Shown here: one piece after another, positions 1 to 8,129 of the stretch
Position numbering within the stretch: position 1 is the stretch's first letter
Layout: each line of letters starts with the position of its first letter
Source: Dimargaris cristalligena
Lineage: Eukaryota > Kickxellomycota > Dimargaritomycetes > Dimargaritales > Dimargaritaceae
Length of the DNA: 13,016 nucleotides
Assembly (NCBI GenBank): GCA_027576995.1
Contig: JANBQC010000711.1
Span: forward strand, 1 to 13,016
Reading direction: 5' to 3'
The notes under the pieces: generated by a model
Told to the model about the DNA's origin: nothing
The model's database searches: none
Seen by the model: only the letters and a program-made list of their open reading frames with translations
Program-made: the position numbers and the translations under genes

Positions 1-76
1 TCATCACCTTTCCCTTTTATTATCTATCTTTTCAAATAAAGTTCAGTTTTCAAGGATTTGAGTTCAGTTCTTTACA
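1..76 (+). repeat. 76-bp dispersed repeat, left copy
   Basis: This stretch matches the reverse complement of 12845-12921 over its whole length with scattered substitutions, and both copies end at TTTACA. The repeat may continue to the left of the window. It is pyrimidine-rich with no reading frame. Beyond position 76 the two copies diverge: here unrelated AT-rich DNA follows, while at the right end the inverted LTR copy R3 follows. It may be the outer part of an LTR variant or an independent small repeat. Confidence 0.75.
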
Positions 77-361
77 AGTGGGCTCACCTAATATTCTCTA
101 TAATATTATTTCTAGTTTATCTAATCACAGATTGAGGCACTCCTACTTGCAAACTATATAACCTATTGCTGGAGAACAACCTCATCCTGAGTTTGGATTT
201 ATTTCCCCCCATACATTCCATACATAACAGTCTCTAATTGATGTGAAATCTACCTAAAAAATCTCATTTCAAGTCTTAACTTCTATTTGTGCTTCTTTCT
301 TTCTAATTATTTTATTTATCTATTCCAGAATAGTATTGTCATGAGAAATTACTGGTCTTAA
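77..361. other. AT-rich intergenic DNA, no feature seen
   Basis: I see no credible reading frame, no repeat shared with the rest of the window and no RNA-like structure here. It lies just downstream (minus-strand sense) of the broken gene copy at 362-745, so it may contain eroded 3' sequence of that gene. Confidence 0.5.
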
Positions 362-745
362 TCAGGTAGTCATTTTTAACAATCTTGAGTAAAATTTAAA
401 GTTGAGGCATGCAGGTACAGATGACTTATACTGGGGGAGTTGTCCCAACTCAGTGGTGGACCAGGATGCATAATCTAAATGTACAAGGGTGGTTTTGGGG
501 TAAACAAAGTTAAGAAAGTTTATAAAGTAGAGAGTTGTATCAAGTAATTTTAATCTTTCTTCAGATGGTCTAGAAATCACCACTGAGTCCATGACTTTTA
601 GCTAAGGTAAAGTCCAACCCACAATATTTTTAATATGATGTAGATTATCTTTTGCCAGGAGTTTTCCTATTGTATCAATGTATCTTATATTGATAATATC
701 TATATAGTATCCATGGATTTCAAGATTACTAATCTGGGTCACCAG
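362..745 (-). pseudogene. Truncated third copy of the gene A/B family (exon 2 fragment)
   Basis: Read on the minus strand, this is a decayed copy of the C-terminal half of exon 2 of genes A and B. From 745 downwards it gives a TLVTQ-like segment matching the VYLSVQTG region, then RYIDTIGKLL (compare RYVDALNKLS and RYIDFLNKFH). Then come IVGW followed by an in-frame TAG, and INFLNFVYPKTTLV and ASWSTTELGQLPQY, which match the IYPTNFLNF, TILVRVDS and WSTTELG motifs of the intact genes. Reading frame changes and at least one nonsense codon break it. Similarity stops at 745, exactly where LTR R1 begins, so exon 1 and the first half of exon 2 are missing. Relationship is certain by eye; loss of function is inferred. 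Confidence 0.85.
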
Positions 746-1046
746 TGTCAGACCATCTAATCCTCCTTAATCTGGACACCTTAGTATCTATCCCTATTAG
801 GCCTTATAGTAGCATATTAACCTTCCCATAGTCACCTCTGGTACTATGGGATCACCCTATATCATATAACCCCTCCCCTTCTGGACTCCGCCTCTTTAAA
901 CTAATTACTCAAGTGCTAATCTGAAGACTCTTCTGGTTACCATCAGAGTCTTCCAGATACTAGCAGCTACCCAGTTGGCCTAGTTACCTATACCTTAGTC
1001 TTAGTAGTATCCTTCCCTTGGGACCTCCCTCTGGAGTTGTCCCCCA

Positions 1047-1120
1047 TATATATATAACTGGGCCCCATTGGGACTAATTTAATTCCTCAGCTTATTCTTA
1101 CCCCTTGCTTATCTAATAAA
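1047..1120 (+). promoter_or_regulatory. LTR R1 core: TATA-rich box and AATAAA signal
   Basis: A TATATATATA run at 1047-1056 is followed by ACTGGGCCCC, and AATAAA lies at 1115-1120. The same order and spacing occur in R2 (TATA-rich at about 7428-7437, AATAAA at 7498-7503), and R3 keeps ATATAAATAACTGGGCCCC in inverted orientation. This is the expected U3/R layout of an LTR: promoter then polyadenylation signal. Activity is not shown. Confidence 0.5.
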
Positions 1121-1216
1121 CTCTATATACACTCACTCCCCCTACTGACTAGTAAGTATACCTACTGTATATCCCTTGCTTATACCTGTACTTAGCCTTT
1201 ACTAGTTAGTACCATG

Positions 1217-2106
1217 TGTACTGCCAAGGGTCAGGATGATTTTCCCTTTCCATTAGACTAACTAGTTGTCATACCCCACCCCATGATGCCTGCATATTCC
1301 TGATCCATAGTTATGCCTTTGCTGTGAACAGCACTCACACTGGGACAAGTGAGTGACATCAAAGTCTTCCGTATCCTACCTTCAAGAACACCCTGGTAGA
1401 TCCGAGGCAATTTTGTCTTCTGTTTCCCATATTCTTTTCTTCCATAATCGACTTTCAAAAAATGCCCCGGCAGATTCAAGGCATTTTTATCTTCCATTTT
1501 CCCATATATCTTTTCTTTCCCTTTTGCACAGTATTCAAACTTGAAGACCCAACCAGTTTTTCCCTTTGTGGTTTTATAGTTATCAGTCCATCTGAGAATG
1601 ATGTCTTAAAGTAGTAGTATAGCTCTAAGTTCATAGTATCAATTTGCATATATATAGTTCCCCCAGCCGGCCCTTAAAACAGCAAGTTAACTCTGAGATA
1701 AGTTTTTATTATTTGGAATAAATATCTATTTTAAACTTCACCCAGTGTGTTACCCAGCATCAGCCAAGGACTTCAACTGGAAGTCAATTTTTCATTTTTC
1801 TTAATTTTATTATCTTATTTTCAGTATGTAGCCACTGTGGCTCCCCCAGCACCTAACTCTGATGACGGGAGTTTAGGATCATTTTGTGTGGAGCATTTTG
1901 CACCATACCCCAGTTCAACCTCTGATAACAGCTCCAAGCTGATCCGATTAGCCAAAGGACCATTTCCCGAGTTCTCCATGTTTCACCCAGGCACCTTGAG
2001 CCCTCTAAACCTGATGTCCACTGACCCTACCAACCCCAGGGAGGACAAGGGGTCCAACCCCAGCCTTAGTCCCAGAAGGGAGGGGCCTCAAACCACTGAC
2101 CCAACA
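1217..2106 (+). mobile_element. Solo LTR N (890 bp) nested in R1, target duplication CCATG
   Basis: The element starts TGTACTG and ends CCAACA, so it has TGT...ACA termini. It is bracketed by the direct repeat CCATG at 1212-1216 and 2107-2111. Removing it together with one CCATG restores an uninterrupted alignment of R1 to R2 through TTAGTACCAT. It contains a TATA-rich box (1648-1656) and AATAAA (1717-1722). No second copy or internal gag-pol region is present, so a solo LTR is the simplest reading. An open frame covering its 3' part runs across the right junction into R1, so I do not treat it as a gene. Since it interrupts R1, it is the younger of the two insertions. Confidence 0.82.
1383..1520 (+). 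repeat. Imperfect tandem duplication inside LTR N
   Basis: Two units of about 60-65 bp (1383-1443 and 1456-1520) share the order CAAGAA/CAAAAA, CC(T/C)GG(T/C)AGAT, GGCA(A/T)TTTT, TCTTC, TTTCCCATAT and CTTTTCTT. They lie upstream of the TATA-rich box at 1648. This is a typical place for duplicated enhancer-like units in the U3 part of an LTR, though that role is inferred from position only. Confidence 0.7.
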
Positions 2107-2224
2107 CCATGCCTGTACCTAACTCTAGCAGCCCACTTAGCTAAGCCTAAGCCCTACCTACTATTAGAAGCCTATCCTCAGGACTCTTGATGGATTAAGA
2201 GTGGTTAACCAAGGCAATATTCTC

Positions 2225-3060
2225 TAAGCCCAGTTCTAGGTTAGTGGCCCATTGCAGAGTACTATGGGCTAATGTAGGCAACTCACTATATATTATCCTT
2301 AATTGAAGATATCTAAGATGTATTCTTTAAGGTATATCAATGATTTCTCATTATGTATTTTGTCTATATTTTAGGGAACTCATTGTCAAATTTTATAATA
2401 AATTTGTACAAAAGATACCAATTATTAATCAATGTTGTTTGGGAGATGGTCATTTTCCTACCCCTCCTACTCAACAAACACAGTGGCGTCCATATCAAGA
2501 ATATACACTTCTAACTTGGCCCACAATTCATCAGATATTGGTAGGGAGATAGTTTACAAGTCCGTAGACCATGTAGAAATAGAGGAAACCCACTCTAACT
2601 CGCTTCCCCTAGTCTTGTAGCTTGGGGCTGAAGTTCAGCAGTAGTATTCTACTGTGACTGCCATCTAGGTATGTTTTAAAATAACTTCATATTCAGGGAT
2701 ATACCTCTAGAAGCTATTATAATTTTCCTTCAGTCAACTCTTTGGATATATAATTCCATGAAGATGTTGTTGATTTGATCCGCACCATCGGCAAGATCCT
2801 CAACCACTTGAGCTAGGAACATTAGATCACGAACCTAGACATTGTAGGTCTATATATAATTAGGGAAAATGTGAATTAAATAGCTTGATTTTCAAGACCA
2901 GCCGGTGAATTAGCATAATAGAAAACACCTTAATCCAGTGTTTCTATATAACTTGGCTAGAATATAGACATTGCCCTTAGTCTTCAGCCCTGCTAGTCAA
3001 AGAGGCAATGCGGTGACTTTAGTTCAATTGTATAATAGAAGTAATGTCAAATACATGGCT
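2225..3060 (-). pseudogene. Decayed gene Y, copy 1 (unknown family)
   Basis: This region aligns along its length with Y3 (11660-12440). Minus-strand segments recognisable in both include LPL/PLW then GLKTK, YRN.GLR.F, VVEDLADGADQINNIF, ELYIQRV, VGFLYFYMVY, NYLP, and LPISDELWAKLE with ILDMDATVFVE. Many in-frame stops and frame changes are present, so it cannot be translated now. A likely former intron (2609-2704) has GTATAT at the donor and GACTAG at the acceptor, matching a shorter one in Y3. I do not recognise the protein. Its 3' end (2225-2300) also matches 6995-7065 in Y2. Confidence 0.6.
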
Positions 3061-3433
3061 TACATTGTGACTAATTTTATTGATAGGTACTATACTAAAA
3101 GAGTAGAGTGGGCCGGATTATCAAATAATTGATTCGCTGCAATCAATCTATTGGCGGGGGGGGGGTAGTGATATGAATGTAAATGATAAAGTTTTAAAAC
3201 TCGTCACCAATAATACTTTTTCTCGGTGAACCATGAGCTTCCCAATAAATCAATTCGCAATTTGGGCTAATATTGTAAAAAAAAATGACTAGGAGTCTGA
3301 AAATATGGGCTAAGGAAGGTCAGAAAAAAATTGGGTGCCAGACACGGGGCGGAAAGGAGAGAGAGTGGTTGTATAGACTACGGTACGTCTTTGAATACAA
3401 TTAGTATCGCTTTTAAAAGTCGGAAATAAGATA
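3061..3433. other. Intergenic region downstream of gene A
   Basis: This separates the 5' end of decayed Y1 from the stop codon of gene A, both read leftwards, so it should hold the 3' untranslated region and terminator of gene A. I see no reading frame and no clear AATAAA on the minus strand close to the stop. A run of ten G lies at 3156-3165. Confidence 0.5.
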
Positions 3434-5400
3434 CTAGAGCCCATTGATATCATCTATAAAACTATTACCAAAGTTATTAATATTGCTGGACTGAAGATCA
3501 GCATGCCGGGCATTTAGACGGTTGGCTAAGTTGGTAGGCTCATACTCCGGAAATTGAATTGCATTATCAGCCGTGGCGTCCATAGCTTCCTGCAACCAAG
3601 ATAGCTCGTTGTGAGCTCTGGCCAAATGGGCCGAGGGCTCCCAAATATCATCCAACTTTTGGTAGAACCGGTTATCTGATGAAACAGATACAGATGTCCC
3701 ATACTCCCGGAGTTCCCCTAGCTCAGCAGTAGACCAGGCCACGGAGTCGACACGTACAAGTATGGTTTTGGGGTTTAGAAAGTTAAGGAAGTTTGTAGGG
3801 TAGATTATTTCGAGTCGTTCTAATGTTTCCGTCGGTGGGTGGGGAATCGCCTCCAAATCTGTGGGCTCTGGTTGGTCCTGAGCCCAATCCACAACGGCTT
3901 CGACACCCTGTAATTCCATTATGGTGCGCTCTTGTTTGGAAAATGCAACGGATAATTTGTTTAAAGCATCCACATAGCGTAGACGATTTTTTTCATTACC
4001 AGTCTGGGTCGCTAAGTATGTCAAGAATACGTGTAGACGGTAATGTACTTCAATTCTGACCATAAAATAACGAGCGCTCCTTACGACTGGCCCCTGAGCT
4101 GGCGTGACAGTTTCCAAAAAAGCTGCTAAAGCTGAATCAATGACACTGTAGTCCCTGCGACGAAATGCCTGCCCAACGGCCAGAAACATGGAATTCACTA
4201 TGGCTGGGATGGCAATAACGTCATCAGAAACATTAGCGTGGTCATCAAAGTAAGCTGTAATCATTTTCTTCTGTACATCGGTTCCGGATTGGGTAGCCCA
4301 AGTGCCTAATACTTGAGGATAATCGCCGCTTAGCAGGTTGGCCATGGCACGCCCCCATGACTTAGAATTTCCGACACAAAGCCCTTCGACGAACGGGAAT
4401 TCCAATAAACGTTGAGTTTCGCCGAGCTTGGAATAATCCACCCAAACCAATCCATCAGCAATGTTGCCAGAGTCATTGGGTTCAAAGTCCAGTATATTCT
4501 GCTTGGTGAAAAAAGCCAGGCTAGTCTGTAAGGGTGTGCGGAGGACCCGGAAATACTGGCGTGAATCTTCGATCGAGTCGCTCAGAGTTGATCCTGCACG
4601 CTGGTTAATATCGCCCAATACGGATTTGATCTAATGGGGCCAGCAAGTTTCGCGGACATTGTCAGTGAGATTGATGGGTAATGGACATATAAGCAACGCA
4701 CTTTAGAATTAGATGTGTTGGCTAGGGCGGGAATCGATTAATCGATTTCGGAATGTGGTCATACAATAGTCCATTTACGAGAAACACTGGCAATGCTAAT
4801 CTAGGTGAGGGAGTAGATTGGTCACTATTGTCGGGAGCTGAGAAATGTATTAAATGCTGAAATGAAATGTTTCAAACTTACATTTTTTCTCATATTGTTA
4901 AGAGTCTCCAGGAACAGTGGCCGTAATTTACACGACAAGCCAGTATACCTAGCCTGTTCCTCGATTGTAAGATAGTTCATAATACAAAACTGTAATTCGG
5001 CGGGCATATTGCATATGTAATCTTTCGATATGGTCAACTGCGATTCCACTTCACCACATAGTGACAATTCCTGCAGGCTAGGTTCGGGTGTGTCCTTGGC
5101 CACCAGTGACGATAGGTCCTGCATTTCTACTGGTGCAGACATGGGCGCTTTACTACGGGATTTTTTCGGGTTTAATCGTCCAATAATCCTTTTGAGCTTA
5201 GATGGTGTAGCCAGCGGAACATCATTGTAGGTGTAGTGAACACGCGGAGCTTGGGGAGTCTGTTCTTCACTTGTCAATCCAAAACGCCCTAACAGTTTAC
5301 GAATGCGACCTGTGCTGGCAGGGTGCCCATGGCTATAGGCCACCAAAAAGATGGCGACCCCAGTGCCGACTTCCCTAAGATGAAGAGCGAAAAGTTTCAT
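3434..5400 (-). CDS. Gene A: predicted secreted F-box-like protein, two exons
   Basis: Exon 1 is 5400-4882 and exon 2 is 4630-3434, joined in phase 0 for 571 residues with no internal stop. Residues 1-27 look like a signal peptide (hydrophobic VAIFLVAYS, then HGHPA). A basic linker follows (KLKRIIGRLNPKK near 68-80). Residues 131-163 form an F-box-like segment (MPAELQFCI, NYLTIEEQARYT, LRPLF). Exon 2 codes about 398 residues without a recognised domain; motifs shared with gene B are WVDYSKL, FPFVEGL, SWGRAMANLL, LAVGQAFRR, IYPTNFLNF, and WST.ELG. ATG at 5400 is chosen because it gives the signal peptide and matches gene B. F-box proteins usually act as SCF ubiquitin-ligase adaptors in the cytosol or nucleus, which conflicts with a secretory signal, so the function is unknown. 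The gene model is inferred from conserved splice sites. Confidence 0.85.
4631..4881 (-). other. Intron of gene A (251 nt)
   Basis: The donor GTAAGT (4881-4876) follows codon AAT. The acceptor TAG (4633-4631) precedes ATC AAA. A branch-like CTGAC (4665-4661) lies about 30 nt before the acceptor. The intron is phase 0 and sits at the same codon position as in gene B, whose intron is 257 nt. If unspliced, translation stops after 18 codons. The intron also contains a perfect 16-bp palindrome at 4732-4747. Confidence 0.85.
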
Positions 5401-5560
5401 TGAGATTTAAATGGCTGAGCTAGCGGGTAACGGGAGTTTGCAGACAATGTTGCAATTGAGATACGGGATATCGAAAATGAAGACCCAATTAGGCGGGAAA
5501 AAATGAAACGTAAAAGAGCGGTATTATCACAACCAAAATATGTGCCGGTTTGGGACTAAT
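5401..5560 (-). promoter_or_regulatory. Upstream region of gene A with a conserved 24-bp block
   Basis: This aligns with the sequence directly upstream of gene B. The clearest shared block is 5472-5495 (gene B: 10102-10124), of the form CGAAAAyGAwGACCC followed by an A/T-rich step and TTAGGCG as written on the plus strand. It lies about 72-95 bp before each start codon, where a promoter or 5' leader element would be expected. No clear TATA box is seen. The regulatory role is inferred from conservation and position. Confidence 0.5.
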
Positions 5561-5946
5561 GGCCGGAAGGTGGGTATTTATAGTCGCTTTGGTTCAAAGA
5601 TAAGTGGGGCATATCAATCGACTAGATTTGGCGGGCTCTCAGAAGCAGGTATATCTAGAGGGAGGTCGGTCTGCTGTGTGTATTCGGATAAAAAAAAGCC
5701 GGACTTTCGTGTGAAAATGGTACTCAGGGATACTATTCGTAGAGTGGAGTTGGGGGAGGAGATACGGGCCAATGCGAATAAAACTAAAATAGTTACGCAA
5801 AATGGAAAACATATGGCCACATCGTAACACAGTGGACAAATGGAGGAAAGGGGTCCTTTGGATTTAGGGAAGTTCGGGCCATTATACAGCTGTTTTAACT
5901 TAGCTTAGAAGCGTGGGTTGACTATCAACGGCTACCATACTATGCG
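5561..5946. other. Conserved distal upstream block of gene A
   Basis: This aligns with 10221-10590 upstream of gene B with almost no length change. It includes an identical stretch at 5738-5759 (CGTAGAGTGGAGTTGGGGGA plus two bases) and another, GGGAGGTCGGTCTG. The plus strand is open for about 80 codons in both copies (for example RRVELGE, GRSVC). Differences between copies show little third-position preference over the first part, so I favour a regulatory region over a gene, without excluding a small gene. Confidence 0.45.
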
Positions 5947-6780
5947 ATAGATTCGATAAAAAACGCCCTAAACAATTTATGCGATGGAATGACAGTGTCA
6001 CTCTGTAACCCTAAGCTAGCATTCCCCATTCGCCAAAGCATACTTTTTTTTACTCTTCCTCTGCCTCCAATCATCAGTATTAACTGTATAAATCCGGCAC
6101 ATGTTGACCATTGCCTTTTCTCTTCAACGGCAGGTAATTGCTACAGTCCCACCCGACCCTTTACGATGCAGGTAGAGTTTCTATTGGCCGTGCTCCCTCT
6201 CGAGTGGCCATTTTTGCTACCTTGTGACCACCCAGCGGTAGGACACAGAGACGGGGTGATGGTCAAGCATACTACAGTATTATGTTTAATTATTCTCAAG
6301 AGCAGGCATAGCGAGGCATATTACCACTGTGAAACTAGGCTCGGAATAACGGTCCAATATTCGATTCCGCTAATGAGAGACAGTGAATCATTCGTAGCGT
6401 GGTTATCGATATTTCACCGCCTATTCCCACTATAGTGCTACGTGAACGTTAAGGTTGTGTGGTTGAATATTTTTTTTTCAAATCCCTCCCTTTCAATTGG
6501 TGGCAGTCTAGCTTATTTTGGGCAGGTAAGCCGCTCGCTGATTTCCAATCACACTAACAACAGGGGACTTGCCGATTGATATATTTTTGCCAAAGGGTTT
6601 TTCCATACGCCACTTCGCAGAATTATAGGATATGTTATTGTATGGTTAATCCGCATGTCTGAGGAAGCTCTACACGGTGGTTACATAAAACATCCTAACA
6701 ACATGATATTTGAAGTACCGGTCTACGGCACAATGACCATCTCCAACAATAGGCAGTGTAACAATACCAGTGGCTGGTAG
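5947..6780 (+). pseudogene. Decayed block V, copy A (orientation uncertain)
   Basis: This is homologous to 10594-11448. On the plus strand an open frame runs to a stop at 6435, including HCETRLGITVQ and FVAW..IFHRL. A separate stretch at 6655-6780 reads RMSEEALHGGY, HPNNMIFEVP. Compared with copy B these two stretches differ mainly at third codon positions, the mark of past coding constraint on the plus strand. The codon aligned with the putative B start ATG is ATA here. A 48-nt candidate intron (6086-6133) keeps GT...AG ends in both copies. However, the minus strand is also conserved in parts (a segment ending ESIA-stop-YGSR aligns with QSIAWYGSR in B). I do not recognise the protein and call the copy broken. 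Confidence 0.4.
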
Positions 6781-6989
6781 CAAGGGTTGCTGAATTCACC
6801 AGCTAAATAATTACTAACCCCAAATCGCCCTTTATTTTGCTATGCATATATTTTCGCAGGCGGTTTTTGCTATTCGTAAATAATTAGCCAAATGAAAAAA
6901 AATGGTATTTTTGAATCTAATACTTCTTATTCAACAATCCGATTTTGACTCTAGGATTCCTTTTGACTCACTTACCCCAGTTTTTCTGA
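6781..6989. other. Conserved non-coding block between V and Y2
   Basis: Positions 6818-6839 are identical to 11477-11498 over 22 bases (core CAAATCGCCCTTTATTTTG), and similarity continues for about 60 bases through GGCGGTTTTTGCT and AATTAGCC. On the minus strand the block holds AATAAA (6837-6832), which would suit a polyadenylation signal for a leftward Y gene, although the distance to the Y stop is over 200 nt. No reading frame is seen. Confidence 0.5.
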
Positions 6990-7127
6990 GTTTATTTACA
7001 GGTTAGCAGCCCAATATGGAGTACTGCAGACTAATATAGGTAATTGGCTAAATCGAATTCTTCATCAGGGGTGTTAATGAAATATCCTTCAGGGCATATT
7101 ACTGATTTCTTTTTTGTGTCTTTCAGC
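6990..7127 (-). pseudogene. Fragment of gene Y, copy 2 (3' end only)
   Basis: The minus strand gives a segment with PEGYFINTPDEEFDLANYLY and then a stop, matching SEGYFVETPDE at the end of Y3. Here GAA follows GATGAA where Y3 has TGA, so this fragment reads 9 codons further before its stop. Similarity ends at about 7127, where LTR R2 begins, and the remaining 5' portion of Y is absent on the other side of R2. The fragment also aligns with 2225-2300 in Y1. Confidence 0.65.
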
Positions 7128-7710
7128 TTATTAGACTATCTAATCCATCTTAATCTGGTTGGCTTAGTATCTGACTATATAAGGCCTTAAAGTACTATAT
7201 TAACCTTCCTATAGTCACCCCTGGTACTATAGGATCACCCTATATCATAACCCTTCCCCTTCTGGACTCCAACTCTTTATATTAATCACTTAAGTACTGA
7301 TCCAAAGATTCTTCTGATTACCATCAGAGTCTTCCAGGTACCAGTGACCATTTAGTCAGCCTATTTGTCTATACCTTAGTCTTAGTAGTAGCCTTCCCTT
7401 AAGACCTCCCTCTGGAGTTGTCCCTATGTATATATAATCAGGCCCCATTAGGACTGGTTAGATTCCCCAGCTTATTCCTACCCCTTAGTTTACCCCTAAT
7501 AAACTCTATATATACTCACTCCCCCTTACACTGATTAGTAAGTATGTCTGCTGAATATCCCTTATATATCCCTACTTTAGCCTTTATTAGTTAGTACCAT
7601 ACCCCATACCTAATGCTAGTAGCTTACTTGGCCAAGCCTAAGCCCTACCTACTATTAGAAGCCTATCCCTGAGTCTCTTGACAGACTAAGAGTGGTTAAC
7701 CCAGGCAATA
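7128..7710 (+). mobile_element. Degenerate solo LTR copy R2 (about 583 bp)
   Basis: This is the same family and orientation as R1, uninterrupted. Shared landmarks are ATCTAATCC near the start, CTATAGTCACCCCTGGTAC, CAGAGTCTTCCAG, CTCCCTCTGGAGTTGTCC, a TATA-rich box at 7428-7437, AATAAA at 7498-7503, and GAGTGGTTAACC near the end. There is no internal coding region, and no matching target duplication is visible (TCAGC on the left, CACAG on the right). It truncates the Y2 fragment. Confidence 0.75.
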
Positions 7711-8129
7711 CACAGAAGATAGGAAAATGTATTTTATGATAATCATAGAGTCAAACAGATATTGAAAAATTGTTATTAGCCTATTGGTCTGTCCAAAATA
7801 TTATTAGAAATTCATTTTCCCCATCCCACTAATTCCATCTCTATAATTAGCTCATCCTATACTCAGGACTATATTCTAGCCATTACTATATCATACTATA
7901 CCCAGGACTTTGTCCTAATCATTATTACTGCTATTATCCAACTCAATAAAACCAACTACGGGCATCTAGCCTTGCCCCTCATGGTTCTTTCTCTCTTCTC
8001 TAAATCATTTTAGTTTTATCCAAAGGCACTTGTGTTTACCATCTAATCTATATTTCTAACAAATATTAGAACCTGGGTTACTGCCATTGCCCATGTGGAA
8101 ATCAGCATGATAAATAATAATCTGGTTAA
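7711..8129. other. AT-rich intergenic DNA with a short tandem repeat
   Basis: This lies downstream of the gene B stop (minus-strand sense). I see no gene. Positions 7856-7929 hold two imperfect units of about 36 bp, each with TATAC(T/C)CAGGACT followed by a CTA/CCATTA-type tail. The region does not align with the matching position downstream of gene A, so the two flanks have different histories. Confidence 0.5.

Larger units (their letters stand above)
746..2219 (+). mobile_element. Degenerate LTR copy R1, split by nested element N
   Basis: The outer parts (746-1216 and 2112-2219) align end to end with R2 (7128-7710), and the 3' part aligns with inverted R3. Without the nested insert it is about 580 bp, close to R2. 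It begins TGTCA and, judged by R3, the family ends TGACA, which is a 5-bp terminal inverted repeat of the TG...CA type seen in retrotransposon LTRs. It carries a TATA-rich stretch and AATAAA. There is no internal retrotransposon coding region, so it is probably a solo LTR. Its two flanks do not form a target duplication: the left flank is the broken main gene and the right flank is the Y region. Confidence 0.75.

Noticed and set aside
1258..1497. Minus-strand 79-codon open frame, and a 63-codon plus-strand one overlapping it
   Set aside because: Both fall within the U3-like part of LTR N over its tandem repeat; no sign of coding.
1747..2190. A 147-codon open frame on the plus strand with a hydrophobic start and a proline-rich remainder
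   Set aside because: It crosses the right junction of solo LTR N at 2106 into R1, so it cannot be an old gene; its openness is probably chance.
2340..2620. Two overlapping plus-strand open frames
   Set aside because: They lie over the decayed Y1 gene, whose recognisable protein segments are on the minus strand.
3823..4059. 78-codon plus-strand open frame
   Set aside because: It is antisense to exon 2 of gene A, with nothing to support it.
3434..4618. Reading exon 2 of gene A as a separate gene starting near 4618
   Set aside because: The codon there is TTG, not ATG, and the frame continues upstream to an acceptor shared with gene B; an exon is the better model. The same holds for GTG at 9236 in gene B.
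5030..5230. Plus-strand open frame, with a similar one at 9675-9875
   Set aside because: Both lie antisense to exon 1 of genes A and B; their likeness follows from the conserved sense-strand protein.
5614..5839. Two minus-strand open frames of about 66 codons upstream of gene A
   Set aside because: The matching region upstream of gene B does not keep either frame, and the plus-strand alignment is better.
746..7710. R1 and R2 as the two LTRs of one full retrotransposon
   Set aside because: They are in the same orientation, but the DNA between them holds gene A and decayed host-like genes, no gag-pol, primer-binding site or polypurine tract that I can recognise, and the outer flanks do not form a target duplication.
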